The notes below the pieces were generated by a model. That model did not search any database and had not been told where the DNA came from. It worked only from the letters and a program-made list of their open reading frames with translations. Source: Pseudomonas oryzihabitans (lineage in GTDB: Bacteria; Pseudomonadota; Gammaproteobacteria; Pseudomonadales; Pseudomonadaceae). Taken from it: 64,000 bases of DNA. Shown here piece after piece: positions 55,989 to 64,000 of this stretch (the first letter of the stretch is position 1; each line of letters starts with the position of its first letter). The stretch spans positions 1,516,001 through 1,580,000 of the forward strand of contig NZ_CP017024.1 in assembly GCF_014522265.1 (NCBI RefSeq). Direction: 5' to 3'. The position numbers and the translations under genes were made by a program.

Positions 55989-56842
55989 CAGCCCGCCTCC
56001 GCCGTCTGCCGCGCCCGCCGGCGGTTGGCCAGCAGGCCGTGACGCGGCGCCAGGACGAAGGCCAGCAGGAAGATCAGGGTCTGCAAGACCACCACGCAGC
56101 CACCGGTGGCGCCGTCGAGGAAGTAGCTTAAATAGGTGCCCAGCAGCCCGCTGCCGACGCCGATGGCGACGCTGATCAGCACCACCCGGGAGAAGCGGTC
56201 GCTGAGCAGATAGGCCGTCGCCCCCGGCGTCACCACCAGGGCGATGACCAGGAAGGCGCCCACTGTCTGCATCGCCGCCACGGTGCTCAGTGCCAGCAGG
56301 GTGAAGAACAGCAGTCGGTATGCCGTGGGATTGAGGCCGCAGGCACGCGCCTGGCCCTCGTCGAAGAACACCAGCAGCAGATCGCGCCACTTGAGCAGCA
56401 AAACCAGCAGGGAGAGGGTGGCGATGATCAGCAGCTGGCGACTGGCCTCGGGGGTGATGGCCAGGATGTTGCCGAAGACGATGGTCTGGATGTCCACCGC
56501 GACCGGCGCCAGCGAGACCAGGAACAACCCGCCGCCAAAGAAGGCGCTGAAGATCAGCCCGATGATGACGTCTTCCTTGAGCCGGGTGTATTGCCGCAGA
56601 CCGAGCATGGCCCCGGCCGCCGCGCCACCGGCGAGAAAGGCGCCGAGGGCCAGCGGCAGGCCGAGCAGATAGGCGCCGGCCACGCCGGGCACCACGGCAT
56701 GGGACAGGGCATCGCCGATCAGCGACCAGCCCTTGAGCATCAGGAAGGCGGAAAGGAAGGCACACAGCCCGCCCACCAGCGCCGCCGCGCCCAGGGCGTT
56801 TCTCATGTAGCCGTAGGCCAGGGGTTCCAGCAGCCCTTCCAT
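55988..56842 (-). CDS. sitC: Manganese/iron ABC transporter permease (SitC-like)
   Basis: A 284-residue ABC-3 family permease: 'AFLMLKGWSLIGDALSHAVVPGVAGAYLLG', 'GNILAITPEASRQLLII' and 'FLVIALVVTPGATAYLLSDRF'. Heterodimer partner of the SitD-like protein. TGATG overlaps join it to sitB and sitD. Confidence 0.9.
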   Translation of the reverse strand: MEGLLEPLAYGYMRNALGAAALVGGLCAFLSAFLMLKGWSLIGDALSHAVVPGVAGAYLLGLPLALGAFLAGGAAAGAMLGLRQYTRLKEDVIIGLIFSAFFGGGLFLVSLAPVAVDIQTIVFGNILAITPEASRQLLIIATLSLLVLLLKWRDLLLVFFDEGQARACGLNPTAYRLLFFTLLALSTVAAMQTVGAFLVIALVVTPGATAYLLSDRFSRVVLISVAIGVGSGLLGTYLSYFLDGATGGCVVVLQTLIFLLAFVLAPRHGLLANRRRARQTAEAG

Positions 56843-57603
56843 CAGGCACGCTCCCGGCGCCGCGGCGCCGCCTGGCCCGCCTCGAACAGGCGCAGCGCGC
56901 CGCCAAAGGTGCGTTCCAGATTTTCCCGGGTAAAGACCTCGGCCGTCGGTCCCTGGGCCAGCACGGTGCGATCAAGCAATACGGTGCGGTCGCAGAAGCG
57001 CTCGATGCTGGCCAGATCATGGGTCGACACCAGCATCGAGCGACCCTCGCCGCGCAGGGCCTGGAGCAATTCGATGATGGCGCGCTCGGAGGTGGCGTCC
57101 ACCCCGGTGAAGGGTTCGTCCAGCAGGATCACCCGGCTGTCCTGGGCCAGGGCGCGCGCGAGGAAGACCCGCTTCTTCTGGCCGCCGGAGAGTTCGCCGA
57201 TCTGCCGCTTGCGCAACTCGGTCAGCCCCACCCGGGCCAGGGCGGCGTCCACCGCCTGATGATCGGCGGCGCGGGCCAGGCGCAGGAAATTCATGCGGCC
57301 ATAGCGACCCATGAGCACCACGTCTTCCACCCGCACCGGAAAGTCCCAGTCCACGTCTTCGCTCTGGGGGACGTAGGCGACGAGGTTGCGCTTGAGCGCC
57401 TGGGCCACCGGCAGGTCATCGACCCGTACCTGGCCAGTGCGCAGGGGCACGAAACCCATGATCGCCTTGAACAGCGTCGACTTGCCGCTGCCATTGACGC
57501 CCACCAGGGCGGTGATGGAGCCGCCGGGCACCACCAGACTGGCGTCGCGCAGGGCGGTGTGGCCATTGCGATAGGTCACGCCGACCCCGTCGAGGGCGAT
57601 CAT
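56842..57603 (-). CDS. sitB: Manganese/iron ABC transporter ATPase (SitB-like)
   Basis: A 253-residue ABC ATPase. Walker A '[19 protein letters not shown]', Q-loop '[16 protein letters not shown]', signature '[19 protein letters not shown]', Walker B '[13 protein letters not shown]', H-loop 'STHD'. The '[20 protein letters not shown]' stretch after the Q-loop is typical of Mn/Zn importers. ATG overlaps the sitA stop (ATGA). Confidence 0.93.
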   Translation of the reverse strand: MIALDGVGVTYRNGHTALRDASLVVPGGSITALVGVNGSGKSTLFKAIMGFVPLRTGQVRVDDLPVAQALKRNLVAYVPQSEDVDWDFPVRVEDVVLMGRYGRMNFLRLARAADHQAVDAALARVGLTELRKRQIGELSGGQKKRVFLARALAQDSRVILLDEPFTGVDATSERAIIELLQALRGEGRSMLVSTHDLASIERFCDRTVLLDRTVLAQGPTAEVFTRENLERTFGGALRLFEAGQAAPRRRERA

Positions 57604-58493
57604 GGCGCCAGCCCCTTGACCAGGGTTTCGGTGGTGACCCGCAGCAGGTCGAGATAGGTGGGCACCGGTCCCTCGGCGGCGCTCAGGGAATCCACATAGA
57701 GCACCCCACCGTAGCGGGCGCCGCTCTCCCGTGCCACCTGCTCGGCCGGGGCGGCGGAAACCGTGCTTTCGCTGAACACCGCCGGAATCCGCTCGGCGCG
57801 TACCGTCTCGATCACCCGGCGGACCTGCTGCGGCGTGCCCTGGGCATCGGCGTTGATCGGCCAGAGATAGAGCTCCCTGAGCCCCAGGTCGCGCGCCAGG
57901 TAGCTGAAGGCGCCCTCACTGGACACCAGCCAGCGTCGCTGTTCGGGAATCGCCTGCAGCTGCTGGCGCAGGGGTTCGAGGGTGGCGGTGATGCGCGTCT
58001 TGTAGGCCTCGGCGTTGCGCCGGTAGGTGTCGGCCTGGCCCGGGTCATGCGCCACCAGGGCATCGCGGATGTTGTCGACGTAGATCAGTGCTGCCCGGGG
58101 CGACATCCAGGCATGGGGATTGGGCTTGCCGGCATAGGGGCCCTGGGCGATGGCGATGGGCTCGACGCCCCGCGAGACCACCGCGCTGGGCACGTACTTC
58201 ATGCGGCTGAAGAAGCGCTCGAACCAGAGCTCCAGATTCAGGCCGTTCCACAGCATCAGCTGGGCATCGCGTGTCTTGAGCAGATCGCCCGGGGTGGGCT
58301 GGTAGTTGTGGATCTCGGCGCCGGGCTTGGTGATGGATTCCACCCGTGCGGCATCACCCGCCACATTGCGCGCCATGTCGGCGATCACCGTGAAGGTGGT
58401 GACTACCTTGAACGGCTCCGCGGCCTGGGCGGCGTTGCCCAGCAGCACTCCCAGCAGACCCGCCAGGGTCCAGCGTCTCGTCTTCTCCAGCAT
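57600..58493 (-). CDS. sitA: Manganese/iron ABC transporter substrate-binding protein (SitA/YfeA-like)
   Basis: A 297-residue cluster A-I metal-binding protein with signal peptide ending 'GNAAQAAE'. The four metal ligands of the YfeA/SitA group appear: His in '[14 protein letters not shown]', His in '[14 protein letters not shown]', Glu in '[13 protein letters not shown]' and Asp in 'LYVDSLS'. The Glu/Asp set favours Mn2+ or Fe2+ over Zn2+. No His-rich loop. An MntR-like palindrome lies just upstream over the probable start of transcription. Confidence 0.92.
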   Translation of the reverse strand: MLEKTRRWTLAGLLGVLLGNAAQAAEPFKVVTTFTVIADMARNVAGDAARVESITKPGAEIHNYQPTPGDLLKTRDAQLMLWNGLNLELWFERFFSRMKYVPSAVVSRGVEPIAIAQGPYAGKPNPHAWMSPRAALIYVDNIRDALVAHDPGQADTYRRNAEAYKTRITATLEPLRQQLQAIPEQRRWLVSSEGAFSYLARDLGLRELYLWPINADAQGTPQQVRRVIETVRAERIPAVFSESTVSAAPAEQVARESGARYGGVLYVDSLSAAEGPVPTYLDLLRVTTETLVKGLAP

Positions 58494-58513
58494 CCGGCCC
58501 GCCTCTCGGTGGT

Positions 58514-58529
58514 TATAGCCTTGGCTAAA
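58514..58529 (-). promoter_or_regulatory. MntR-like operator and promoter of sitABCD
   Basis: On the plus strand TATAGCC-TT-GGCTAAA; the core ATAGC-CTTG-GCTAA has the geometry of E. coli MntR boxes (ATAGC-N4-GCTAT) with one mismatch. It directly follows, on the minus strand, an extended -10 (TGC TATCTA, 58531-58539), so a bound repressor would cover the start point. It is nearly identical to the segment at 58841. Confidence 0.65.
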
Positions 58530-58688
58530 TTAGATAGCACAACCTATCAGAGGTGCAGGGAGACTTTGTAACCTGGGATGAGAAGGGTCCAGGACAGAGA
58601 CGAACAGGACAAGGCACCTCGCTCAGCACATAGCGAAGGCGCCTATGAGGGCGGTAGAGGCGAGTGGCCCCTACCTGATCGGCAGGGA

Positions 58689-58820
58689 TCAGTGCGCGGC
58701 GTGGACCGTCATGCCGCGAGAGCGCTCGGGCTGGGTCTCCAGTGGGCGACGTTCGGCGTGCCCGTCGAGCAGCTTGTCCAGCAGACCACGCAGGGCGCGT
58801 TTCTTGAGATCTTTCAGCAT
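58689..58820 (-). CDS. 43-residue small protein under an MntR-like box (MntS-like candidate)
   Basis: Begins MLKDLKKRALRGLLDKLLDG and ends TVHAAH before TGA. GGGAGGATT lies 6-7 bases before the ATG, one of the best ribosome sites in the window. The first half would form a basic amphipathic helix; the second half is polar. No Cys, no membrane helix. The MntR-like palindrome at 58842-58857 and an extended -10 lie just upstream. E. coli MntS is a 42-residue MntR-repressed protein that raises free manganese; size and wiring match but I see no sequence similarity. Lies between sitA and a truncated FMO gene. Could be a chance frame, but promoter, ribosome site and helix coincide. Confidence 0.6.
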   Translation of the reverse strand: MLKDLKKRALRGLLDKLLDGHAERRPLETQPERSRGMTVHAAH

Positions 58821-58841
58821 CGCGAATCCTCCCGGGATCGT

Positions 58842-58857
58842 TATAGCCTTGGCTATA
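58842..58857 (-). promoter_or_regulatory. MntR-like operator and promoter of the 43-codon gene
   Basis: TATAGCC-TT-GGCTATA, a perfect-arm palindrome with core ATAGC-CTTG-GCTAT. Downstream, on the minus strand, of an extended -10 TGC TATTTA (58859-58867). The whole segment 58840-58884 matches 58512-58555 at roughly 39 of 45 positions. Confidence 0.68.
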
Positions 58858-58913
58858 TTAAATAGCAGACCCTATCGAGAGGTGTTAGTGCTTTTTCTCA
58901 ATCAGATAAATAG

Positions 58914-59513
58914 AGGCGCCCTAAACAGCAGGCGCTAGCGCGCTCGGACGTGCTGTTGCACCATCTGCAGCACGGCAACATCCAGGCGCGTCCGGACATC
59001 GCCCACTTCGAGGGCGACCAGGTGGTGTTTCGCGATGGCAGCCGGGAGAGTCTCGACCTGGTGCTCTATGCCACCGGCTATCGCTGGAGTTGCCGCTACG
59101 CTGCCGACTACTTCACCTGGCAGCACGGCCGGCCGCAGCTCTACCTGTCCATCTTCAGTCGCGAGCACCGCAACCTGTTCGGCATCGGCTACCTGGAAAC
59201 CAATTCCAGTGCCTACAAGCTGTTCGACCAGGAAGCCCACCTGATCGCCTGCCACCTGGCCGACCAGCTGCAACGGCCGCACCAGGCGCGCGAATTCCAG
59301 GCGCTGATCCAGCAGGACGATCCGGACCTCTCCGGCGGCATCCGCTTCGTCGACTCGCCGCGCCACGCCGTCTACCTGGAGGTGCACGCCCTGCAGACCT
59401 ACCTGCGCCAGCTGCGCCGCCGGCTGGGCTGGAGCGACCTGACCCCGGGCTATTTCGATCCCCTGCGCCAGGCGCCCGCGCCGCTTCCGGCCAGCCTGGC
59501 CACACCGTCCTGA
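58914..59513 (+). pseudogene. Flavin-containing monooxygenase, 5'-truncated remnant
   Basis: Only the C-terminal 190-200 residues of an FMO/Baeyer-Villiger-like enzyme remain: 'ARPDIAHFEGDQVVFRDGSRESLDLVLYATGY' is the conserved FATGY-type region, followed by 'NLFGIGYLETNSSAYKLFDQEAHLIACHL'. The FAD and NADPH binding halves are missing, and an in-frame TAG at 58911 closes the frame. The lost part was replaced by, or abuts, the duplicated MntR promoter segment. Unlike other broken genes here, this is a true deletion. It precedes an SDR gene, a common FMO partner. Confidence 0.8.
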
Positions 59514-59525
59514 GCGAGCCTGCCC

Positions 59526-60390
59526 ATGAGCGACGTCATCCTGATCACCGGTGCCGCCGGCGGCATCGGTCAATGCCTGGCGCGGCAACTCAGCCACCGG
59601 CCCGTCCAGTTGGTCCTGGTGGACCGCGACGCCAGGGGCCTGGCCGCCCTGCGCGCCGAACTGGGCGAAGCCACCCTGACCTACGCCGCCGATCTCTGCG
59701 ACGAAGACCAGCTCGCCGCCCTGATCGACTTTGTCCAGCAGCGCTGCGGTCGCCTCGACGCCCTGGTCAACAACGCCGCCATCGTTCGCGTCGGCCCCCT
59801 GACCGAACGCAGTCCGGCCAGCATTCGCCAGGAGCTCGACATCAACCTGCTGGCGCCCCTGCTGCTCGCGCGCCTGGCCATCCCCTGCTCAGGCGCTCGA
59901 CCAATGCCCGGCTGGTCACCACCGTGTCCCTGGCGGGCATCTTTCCCACCCCGGAGAGCCCCGTCTATTGCGCCAGCAAGTTCGGCCTGCGCGGCGCCAT
60001 GCTCGCCCTGGCCCAGGATCTCGCGCCCCAGGGCATCCGCGTCTGCTGTGTCCTGCCGTCGGCCACCGACACCCCGATGCTGCGCCACGAAGCCATCGCC
60101 GGCGGCAATGCCCTGCAATTCATGGATCCGCCCCAGTCGCCCCAGACGGTGGCGCGGCTGCTGGCCGGGTGCTGGATCGACCGCGGCTGGAAAGCGCCCC
60201 GCGCGCCGGCGAACTCTGGCTGAGCCGGCTGGCGATGCTGGTCCCCGACCTGCTGCCGCGCGTCTTGCCGTTCTTTCAGCGTCGCGGCGAACGCGGTCTG
60301 CGCCGCTATCTCAGCGACCTGGAGCAGCGCGGCCTGGCCGAGCGCCACGAGGGCGCCTGGCGCCTGCGCCCGGACGACCGGGCTGAATAG
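59526..60390 (+). pseudogene. SDR family oxidoreductase (two frameshifts)
   Basis: Classical SDR of 288 residues after repair: 'ILITGAAGGIGQCLARQL', 'DALVNNAAIV' and 'SPVYCASKFGLRGAMLALAQDL' with the catalytic Tyr and Lys. Frame breaks at CCCC 59882-59885 (one base restores 'LAIPLLRRSTNARLVTTVSLAG') and at about 60187 (one C restores 'IDRGLESAPRAGELWLSRLAML'), ending at TAG 60388. Two homopolymer-type losses in one gene could be miscalls or real decay, since the FMO partner is truly truncated. A hydrophobic, basic C-tail suggests membrane association. Confidence 0.82.
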
Positions 60391-60404
60391 TCTGCTCGCG
60401 GAAA

Positions 60405-60427
60405 CAAAAAAGGGGCCCGTAGGCCCC
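60405..60427 (-). terminator. Rho-independent terminator of the pyruvate carboxylase operon
   Basis: GGGGCC pairs with GGCCCC over four bases; on the minus strand it is followed by six T. It lies 20 bases beyond the pycB stop. Confidence 0.9.
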
Positions 60428-60446
60428 AAGGGAAATCGAAGGGATC

Positions 60447-62252
60447 TCAGCCTTCGATTTCAATCAGGACTTCACCCGGATTGACCCGATCGCCCTTGGC
60501 CACCCGTACCGCGGTGACGGTGCCGGCGATGGGGGACTGGATCTCGGTTTCCATCTTCATGGCTTCGGTGACCAGCACGCCCTGCCCGGCCTTGACCTGA
60601 TCACCCTCCTTGACCAGCACCTCGACGATGTTGCCCGGCATGGTGGTGCTGACGTCGCCCGGACGCTCCGCCTGACGGCGTCGTTGGCCGCCCTCGGCGA
60701 CGAACTCACCGCTGGCTTCGAACACCACCTCTTCCGGCACCCCGTCGATGGACAGGTAGAAGTGCCGCTTGCCCTCGCTCTTGAGGCCGATACCGGTGAT
60801 GTCCACCTGATAGGTCTCGCCATGCACGTCGACGCTGAACGCGGTCGGCACGCCCTGGCCACCCACCGCGGCCACGCCATCGGCCGACGGCATGGGCAGC
60901 AGGGCTTCCGGCACCAGGGTCCCGGCGGCGCGCTCCTCGAGGAACTTGCGCCCGATGTCGGGGAACATGGCGAAGGTCATCACGTCCTCTTCGCTCTTGG
61001 CCAGGTCGCCGATCTCGGCACGCAGTCGCGCCAGCTCGGGGCTGAGCAGATCGGCCGGACGCACCTCGATCACCTCTTCCTGGCCAATGGCCTGCTTGCG
61101 CAGCTGCTCGCAGATGGCGCCCGGTGCCTTGCCGTAGCGGCCCTGCAGATAGAGCTTCACCTCGTTGGTGATGGTCTTGTAGCGCTCGCCGGCCAGCACG
61201 TTGAAGAAGGCCTGGGTGCCGACGATCTGCGAGGTCGGGGTCACCAGGGGCGGGTAGCCCAGGTCCTTGCGTACCCGCGGGATCTCTTCCAGCACCTCGT
61301 TCATGCGATTGAGGGCGCCCTGCTCGCGCAACTGGTTGGCCAGGTTGGAGATCATGCCGCCCGGTACCTGGTTGACCTGTACCCGGGTGTCGACCCCGGT
61401 GAATTCACTCTCGAACTGGTGGTACTTCTTGCGCACCGCATGGAAGTACAGGCCGATCTCCTGCAGCAGTTCCAGGTTCAGGCCGGTGTCGTAGGGCGTG
61501 TCGCGCAGGGCCGCGACCATGGACTCGGTCCCCGGGTGGCTGGTGCCCCAGGCCAGGCTGGAGATCGCCGTGTCGATGCGATCGGCGCCGTTTTCCACCG
61601 CCTTGAGCTGGCACATGGCGGCCACCCCGGCGGTGTCGTGGGAGTGCACCACCACATCCAGCGTCAGGGCCTCCTTGAGCGCCTTGACCAGCTCGCCGGT
61701 GGCATAGGGGGTGAGCAGACCGGCCATGTCCTTGATGGCGATGGAATCCACGCCCAAGTCGGCCATGCGCTTGGCCTGGTCGACGAAGGCCGCCACCGTG
61801 TGTACCGGGCTGGTGGTGTAGCAGAGGGTACCCTGGGCGTGCTTGCCGCTGGCCTTGACCGCGCGGATGGCGGTTTCCAGGTTACGCACATCGTTCATGG
61901 CATCGAAGATACGGAAGACATCGATGCCATTGGCCGCGGCGCGCTCGACGAAGGCCTCGACCACGTCATCGCTGTAGTGCCGGTAGCCGAGCAGGTTCTG
62001 GCCGCGCAGCAGCATCTGGAGCCGGGTGTTGGGCAGGGCCTGGCGCAACTGGCGCAGGCGCTCCCAGGGATCTTCCTTGAGGAAGCGCACGCAGGCGTCG
62101 AAGGTGGCGCCGCCCCAGACTTCCAGCGACCAGTAGCCGACCTGGTCGAGCTTGGCGCAGATCGGCAGCATGTCTTCGGTGCGCATGCGGGTCGCCAGCA
62201 GCGATTGGTGGGCGTCGCGCAGGATGGTGTCGGTGATCTGGATGCTTTTCAT
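60447..62252 (-). CDS. pycB: Pyruvate carboxylase subunit B (carboxyltransferase and biotin carrier)
   Basis: A 601-residue subunit (OadA family). The carboxyltransferase TIM barrel is about 1-290 ('TDTILRDAHQSLLATRMRTEDML' with metal/pyruvate residues, 'IKDMAGLLTPY', 'VHSHDTAGVA'), then the PYC/OadA conserved domain to about 470, and a biotinyl domain about 530-601 with K566 in 'EAMKMETEI'. With subunit A it makes oxaloacetate from pyruvate and bicarbonate. Follows pycA by 13 bases. Start MKSIQITDT. Confidence 0.95.
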   Translation of the reverse strand: MKSIQITDTILRDAHQSLLATRMRTEDMLPICAKLDQVGYWSLEVWGGATFDACVRFLKEDPWERLRQLRQALPNTRLQMLLRGQNLLGYRHYSDDVVEAFVERAAANGIDVFRIFDAMNDVRNLETAIRAVKASGKHAQGTLCYTTSPVHTVAAFVDQAKRMADLGVDSIAIKDMAGLLTPYATGELVKALKEALTLDVVVHSHDTAGVAAMCQLKAVENGADRIDTAISSLAWGTSHPGTESMVAALRDTPYDTGLNLELLQEIGLYFHAVRKKYHQFESEFTGVDTRVQVNQVPGGMISNLANQLREQGALNRMNEVLEEIPRVRKDLGYPPLVTPTSQIVGTQAFFNVLAGERYKTITNEVKLYLQGRYGKAPGAICEQLRKQAIGQEEVIEVRPADLLSPELARLRAEIGDLAKSEEDVMTFAMFPDIGRKFLEERAAGTLVPEALLPMPSADGVAAVGGQGVPTAFSVDVHGETYQVDITGIGLKSEGKRHFYLSIDGVPEEVVFEASGEFVAEGGQRRRQAERPGDVSTTMPGNIVEVLVKEGDQVKAGQGVLVTEAMKMETEIQSPIAGTVTAVRVAKGDRVNPGEVLIEIEG

Positions 62253-62265
62253 TGTTCTGTCGTCC

Positions 62266-63680
62266 TTACAGACCGGCGTGGGCGGCGATGGCGGCGGCGA
62301 TGGCGATGGCCAGGTGCGTCGGGTTGCGCTTGATCGAGTACTGGGTCAGCTCCGGATGGCTTTCCACGAAGCTGGTGTTGAAGCGCCCGCTGCGAAATTC
62401 CGGATCGCGCAGGATGGCCTGGTAATAGGGCGCGGTGGTCTTCACCCCCTGCACGCGCATGTCGTCCAGCGCGCGCAGGCCGCGATCCATGGCCTCTTCC
62501 CAGGTCAGCGCCCAGACGATCAGCTTGAGGCACATGGAGTCGTAGTACGGCGGGATCACGTAGCCGGTGTAGATGGCCGTGTCGGTGCGCACCCCCGGTC
62601 CCCCGGCGCGTAGTAGCGGGTGATCTTGCCGAAGCTCGGCAGGAAGTTGTTCTTCGGGTCCTCGGCATTGATGCGGAACTGCAGGGCGAAACCGCGGTGC
62701 AGGACGTCTTCCTGGGCGAAGGACAGCGGCAGCCCCGAGGCGATGCGGATCTGCTCGCGAACGATGTCGATGCCGGTGATTTCCTCGGTGATGGTGTGCT
62801 CCACCTGCACCCGGGTGTTCATCTCCATGAAATACACCTCGCCCTCGGCGAGCAGGAATTCCACGGTACCGGCGTTCTCGTAACCCACCGCCTTGGCCGC
62901 GCGTACCGCCAGGTCGCCGATATAGGCGCGCTGCTCGGGGGTCAGCTGAGGGCTGGGCGCGATCTCGATCAGCTTCTGGTTGCGCCGCTGGATGGAGCAG
63001 TCACGCTCGAACAGGTGCACGGTATTGCCGTGGCTATCGGCGAGGATCTGCGCCTCGATGTGCTTGGGATTGACGATGCACTTCTCGAGAAACACCTCGG
63101 CCGAGCCAAAGGCCTTGGTCGCCTCGGAGATCACCCGCGGATAGGCCTGCTCCAGTTCCTCGCGGGAGTTGCAGCGGCGGATACCGCGACCGCCGCCGCC
63201 GGAGGTAGCCTTGAGCATCACCGGGTAACCGATACGATCGCCTTCGCGCAGGGCCTCGGCGATGTCCGCCACGTTGCCCTCGGTGCCAGGGGTGCAGGGC
63301 ACGCCGGCGGCGATCATGCTGCGCCGCGCCTCGGTCTTGTCGCCCATGCGGCGGATGACCTCGGCGGACGGTCCGATGAAGCGAATGCCGCGCTGGGCGC
63401 AGATTTCCGCCAGTTCGGCATTCTCGGAAAGGAAGCCGTAACCGGGATGCAAGGCATCGCAGCCGGTTTCCACGGCAAGGTTCACCAGCTTGCGCGGATT
63501 GAGATAACCCTCCAGCGGATCGCTGCCGATCCCATGGGCTTCGTCGGCACGTTTCACGTGGAGCGCTTGGCGATCGGCGTCGGAGTAGACCGCCACCGAG
63601 CGAATGCCCATCTCGGCACAGGCACGCACGATGCGCACGGCGATCTCGCCCCGATTGGCGATAAGTATCTTCTTGATCAC
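62266..63680 (-). pseudogene. pycA: Pyruvate carboxylase subunit A, biotin carboxylase (frameshifted)
   Basis: Biotin carboxylase of 471 residues after repair. 'MIKKILIANRGEIAVRIVRACAEMG' starts the first lobe; 'KATSGGGGRGIRRCNS' is the ATP-grasp glycine loop, 'EMNTRVQVEHTITEEITGIDIV' the catalytic core. The frame is lost at the CCCCC of 62600-62604; one added base joins 'KITRYYAPGG' to 'PGVRTDTAIYTGYVIPPYYDSM' and runs to TAA at 62266. Loss of this anaplerotic gene with its partner pycB intact would be surprising, so a miscalled homopolymer is the best reading. Confidence 0.93.
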
Positions 63681-63753
63681 ACCTGGCTCCTTGTCTGCTG
63701 CAGCGTGCAGCCGCTTGTTATTGCCGGTGACCTGAAGCTACGCCAGGGCTTCT

Positions 63754-63804
63754 CTTATGGAAAATAAATAATTGTTGGATACTCCATAAGTCATTCCTTA
63801 TGGA
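63754..63804. promoter_or_regulatory. Candidate PycR operator, three CTTATGGA elements
   Basis: CTTATGGA at 63754 and 63797 (direct) and its inverse TCCATAAG at 63783. The segment is AT-rich (AAAATAAATAATTG) and lies between pycA and the divergent LysR gene, as expected for an LTTR recognition and activation site. Confidence 0.6.
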
Positions 63805-63812
63805 TCTCGCCG

Positions 63813-64000
63813 ATGCCTATGCGCAAGCCATTGATGCGACTCACCTTTCGCCAGTTGCAGGTGTTCGAGGCCGTCTGCGAGGCCCGCTCCTACAGCCGGG
63901 CGGCCGACATCATGGCGCTGACCCAGCCGGCGGTGAGCCTGCAGGTGCGTCAGCTCGAAGAGGTGGTGGGCGCACCGCTGTTCAACTACCTCAATCGCAC
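63813..64000 (+). CDS. pycR: LysR-family regulator PycR (3' end outside window)
   Basis: Only the first 62 codons are present. After an N-tail MPMRKPLMR comes the HTH 'FRQLQVFEAVCEARSYSRAADIMALTQPAVSLQVRQLEEVVG'. The sequence and its position divergent from the pyruvate carboxylase genes match P. aeruginosa PycR (PA5437). ATG at 63813 has GGAT at good spacing; the ATG two codons later is also possible. Confidence 0.88.
   Translation, partial: MPMRKPLMRLTFRQLQVFEAVCEARSYSRAADIMALTQPAVSLQVRQLEEVVGAPLFNYLNR

Overview
The window is about 64 kb of high-GC, densely coding chromosome. Gene content points to Pseudomonas in the broad sense: a separate two-subunit pyruvate carboxylase with a divergent PycR-type LysR gene, an LplT-Aas fusion, a polyphosphate:AMP phosphotransferase, purEK, a 4-hydroxyproline operon, a chromosomal class C beta-lactamase and REP-type 'CGCTCCTACAG' repeats. 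A yellow-pigmented environmental lineage such as the P. oryzihabitans group would fit, but that is inference. No rRNA, tRNA, CRISPR, prophage or IS element was seen, so most of it reads as core or lineage-specific chromosome.

Layout. 1-7.0 kb: end of an MFS transporter, a chemoreceptor, a lysophospholipid flippase-acyltransferase fusion, a cold-shock protein. 7.0-10.4 kb: an interspersed repeat, then a polyphosphate pair (pap and a CHAD protein, divergent) and a PepSY protein. 10.4-15.9 kb: a six-gene, tightly overlapped stressosome operon (RsbR, RsbS, RsbT, an RsbX-like phosphatase) that continues into two hybrid histidine kinases. 16-19 kb: a DUF3299 protein, a GlsB-type membrane protein, purEK. 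19.2-24.4 kb: a 4-hydroxyproline catabolic operon whose cistrons all overlap at stop/start codons. 24.5-30.8 kb: LysR, aspA, an AraC regulator, then cupin, acetylpolyamine deacetylase and a polyamine-binding protein. 31-38.4 kb: diguanylate cyclase, XRE regulator, AgcS symporter, asparaginase, mutarotase, AmpC. 38.7-45.8 kb: Na/Pi transporter with PhoU domain, TerC protein, citrate transporter with a candidate leader peptide, a LysR/SDR pair, homocysteine methyltransferase. 45.8-54.6 kb: incomplete amino-acid ABC transporter, a three-gene envelope operon of unknown role, and a MocR/PaiB/GNAT cluster. 54.6-60.4 kb: CBS protein, a SitABCD-type Mn/Fe importer with MntR-like boxes and a hidden 43-codon gene, and a decayed FMO/SDR pair. 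60.4-64 kb: pyruvate carboxylase and the start of pycR.

Two observations stand out. First, a small gene (58689-58820) lies between two near-identical promoter segments, each carrying an ATAGC-N4-GCTAT MntR-type palindrome; it resembles E. coli mntS in size and wiring. Second, seven single-base deletions, six of them in C or G runs, break six recognisable genes, including pyruvate carboxylase subunit A. Every corrected gene closes onto its expected stop codon, so undercalled homopolymers in the sequence are more likely than true gene decay.
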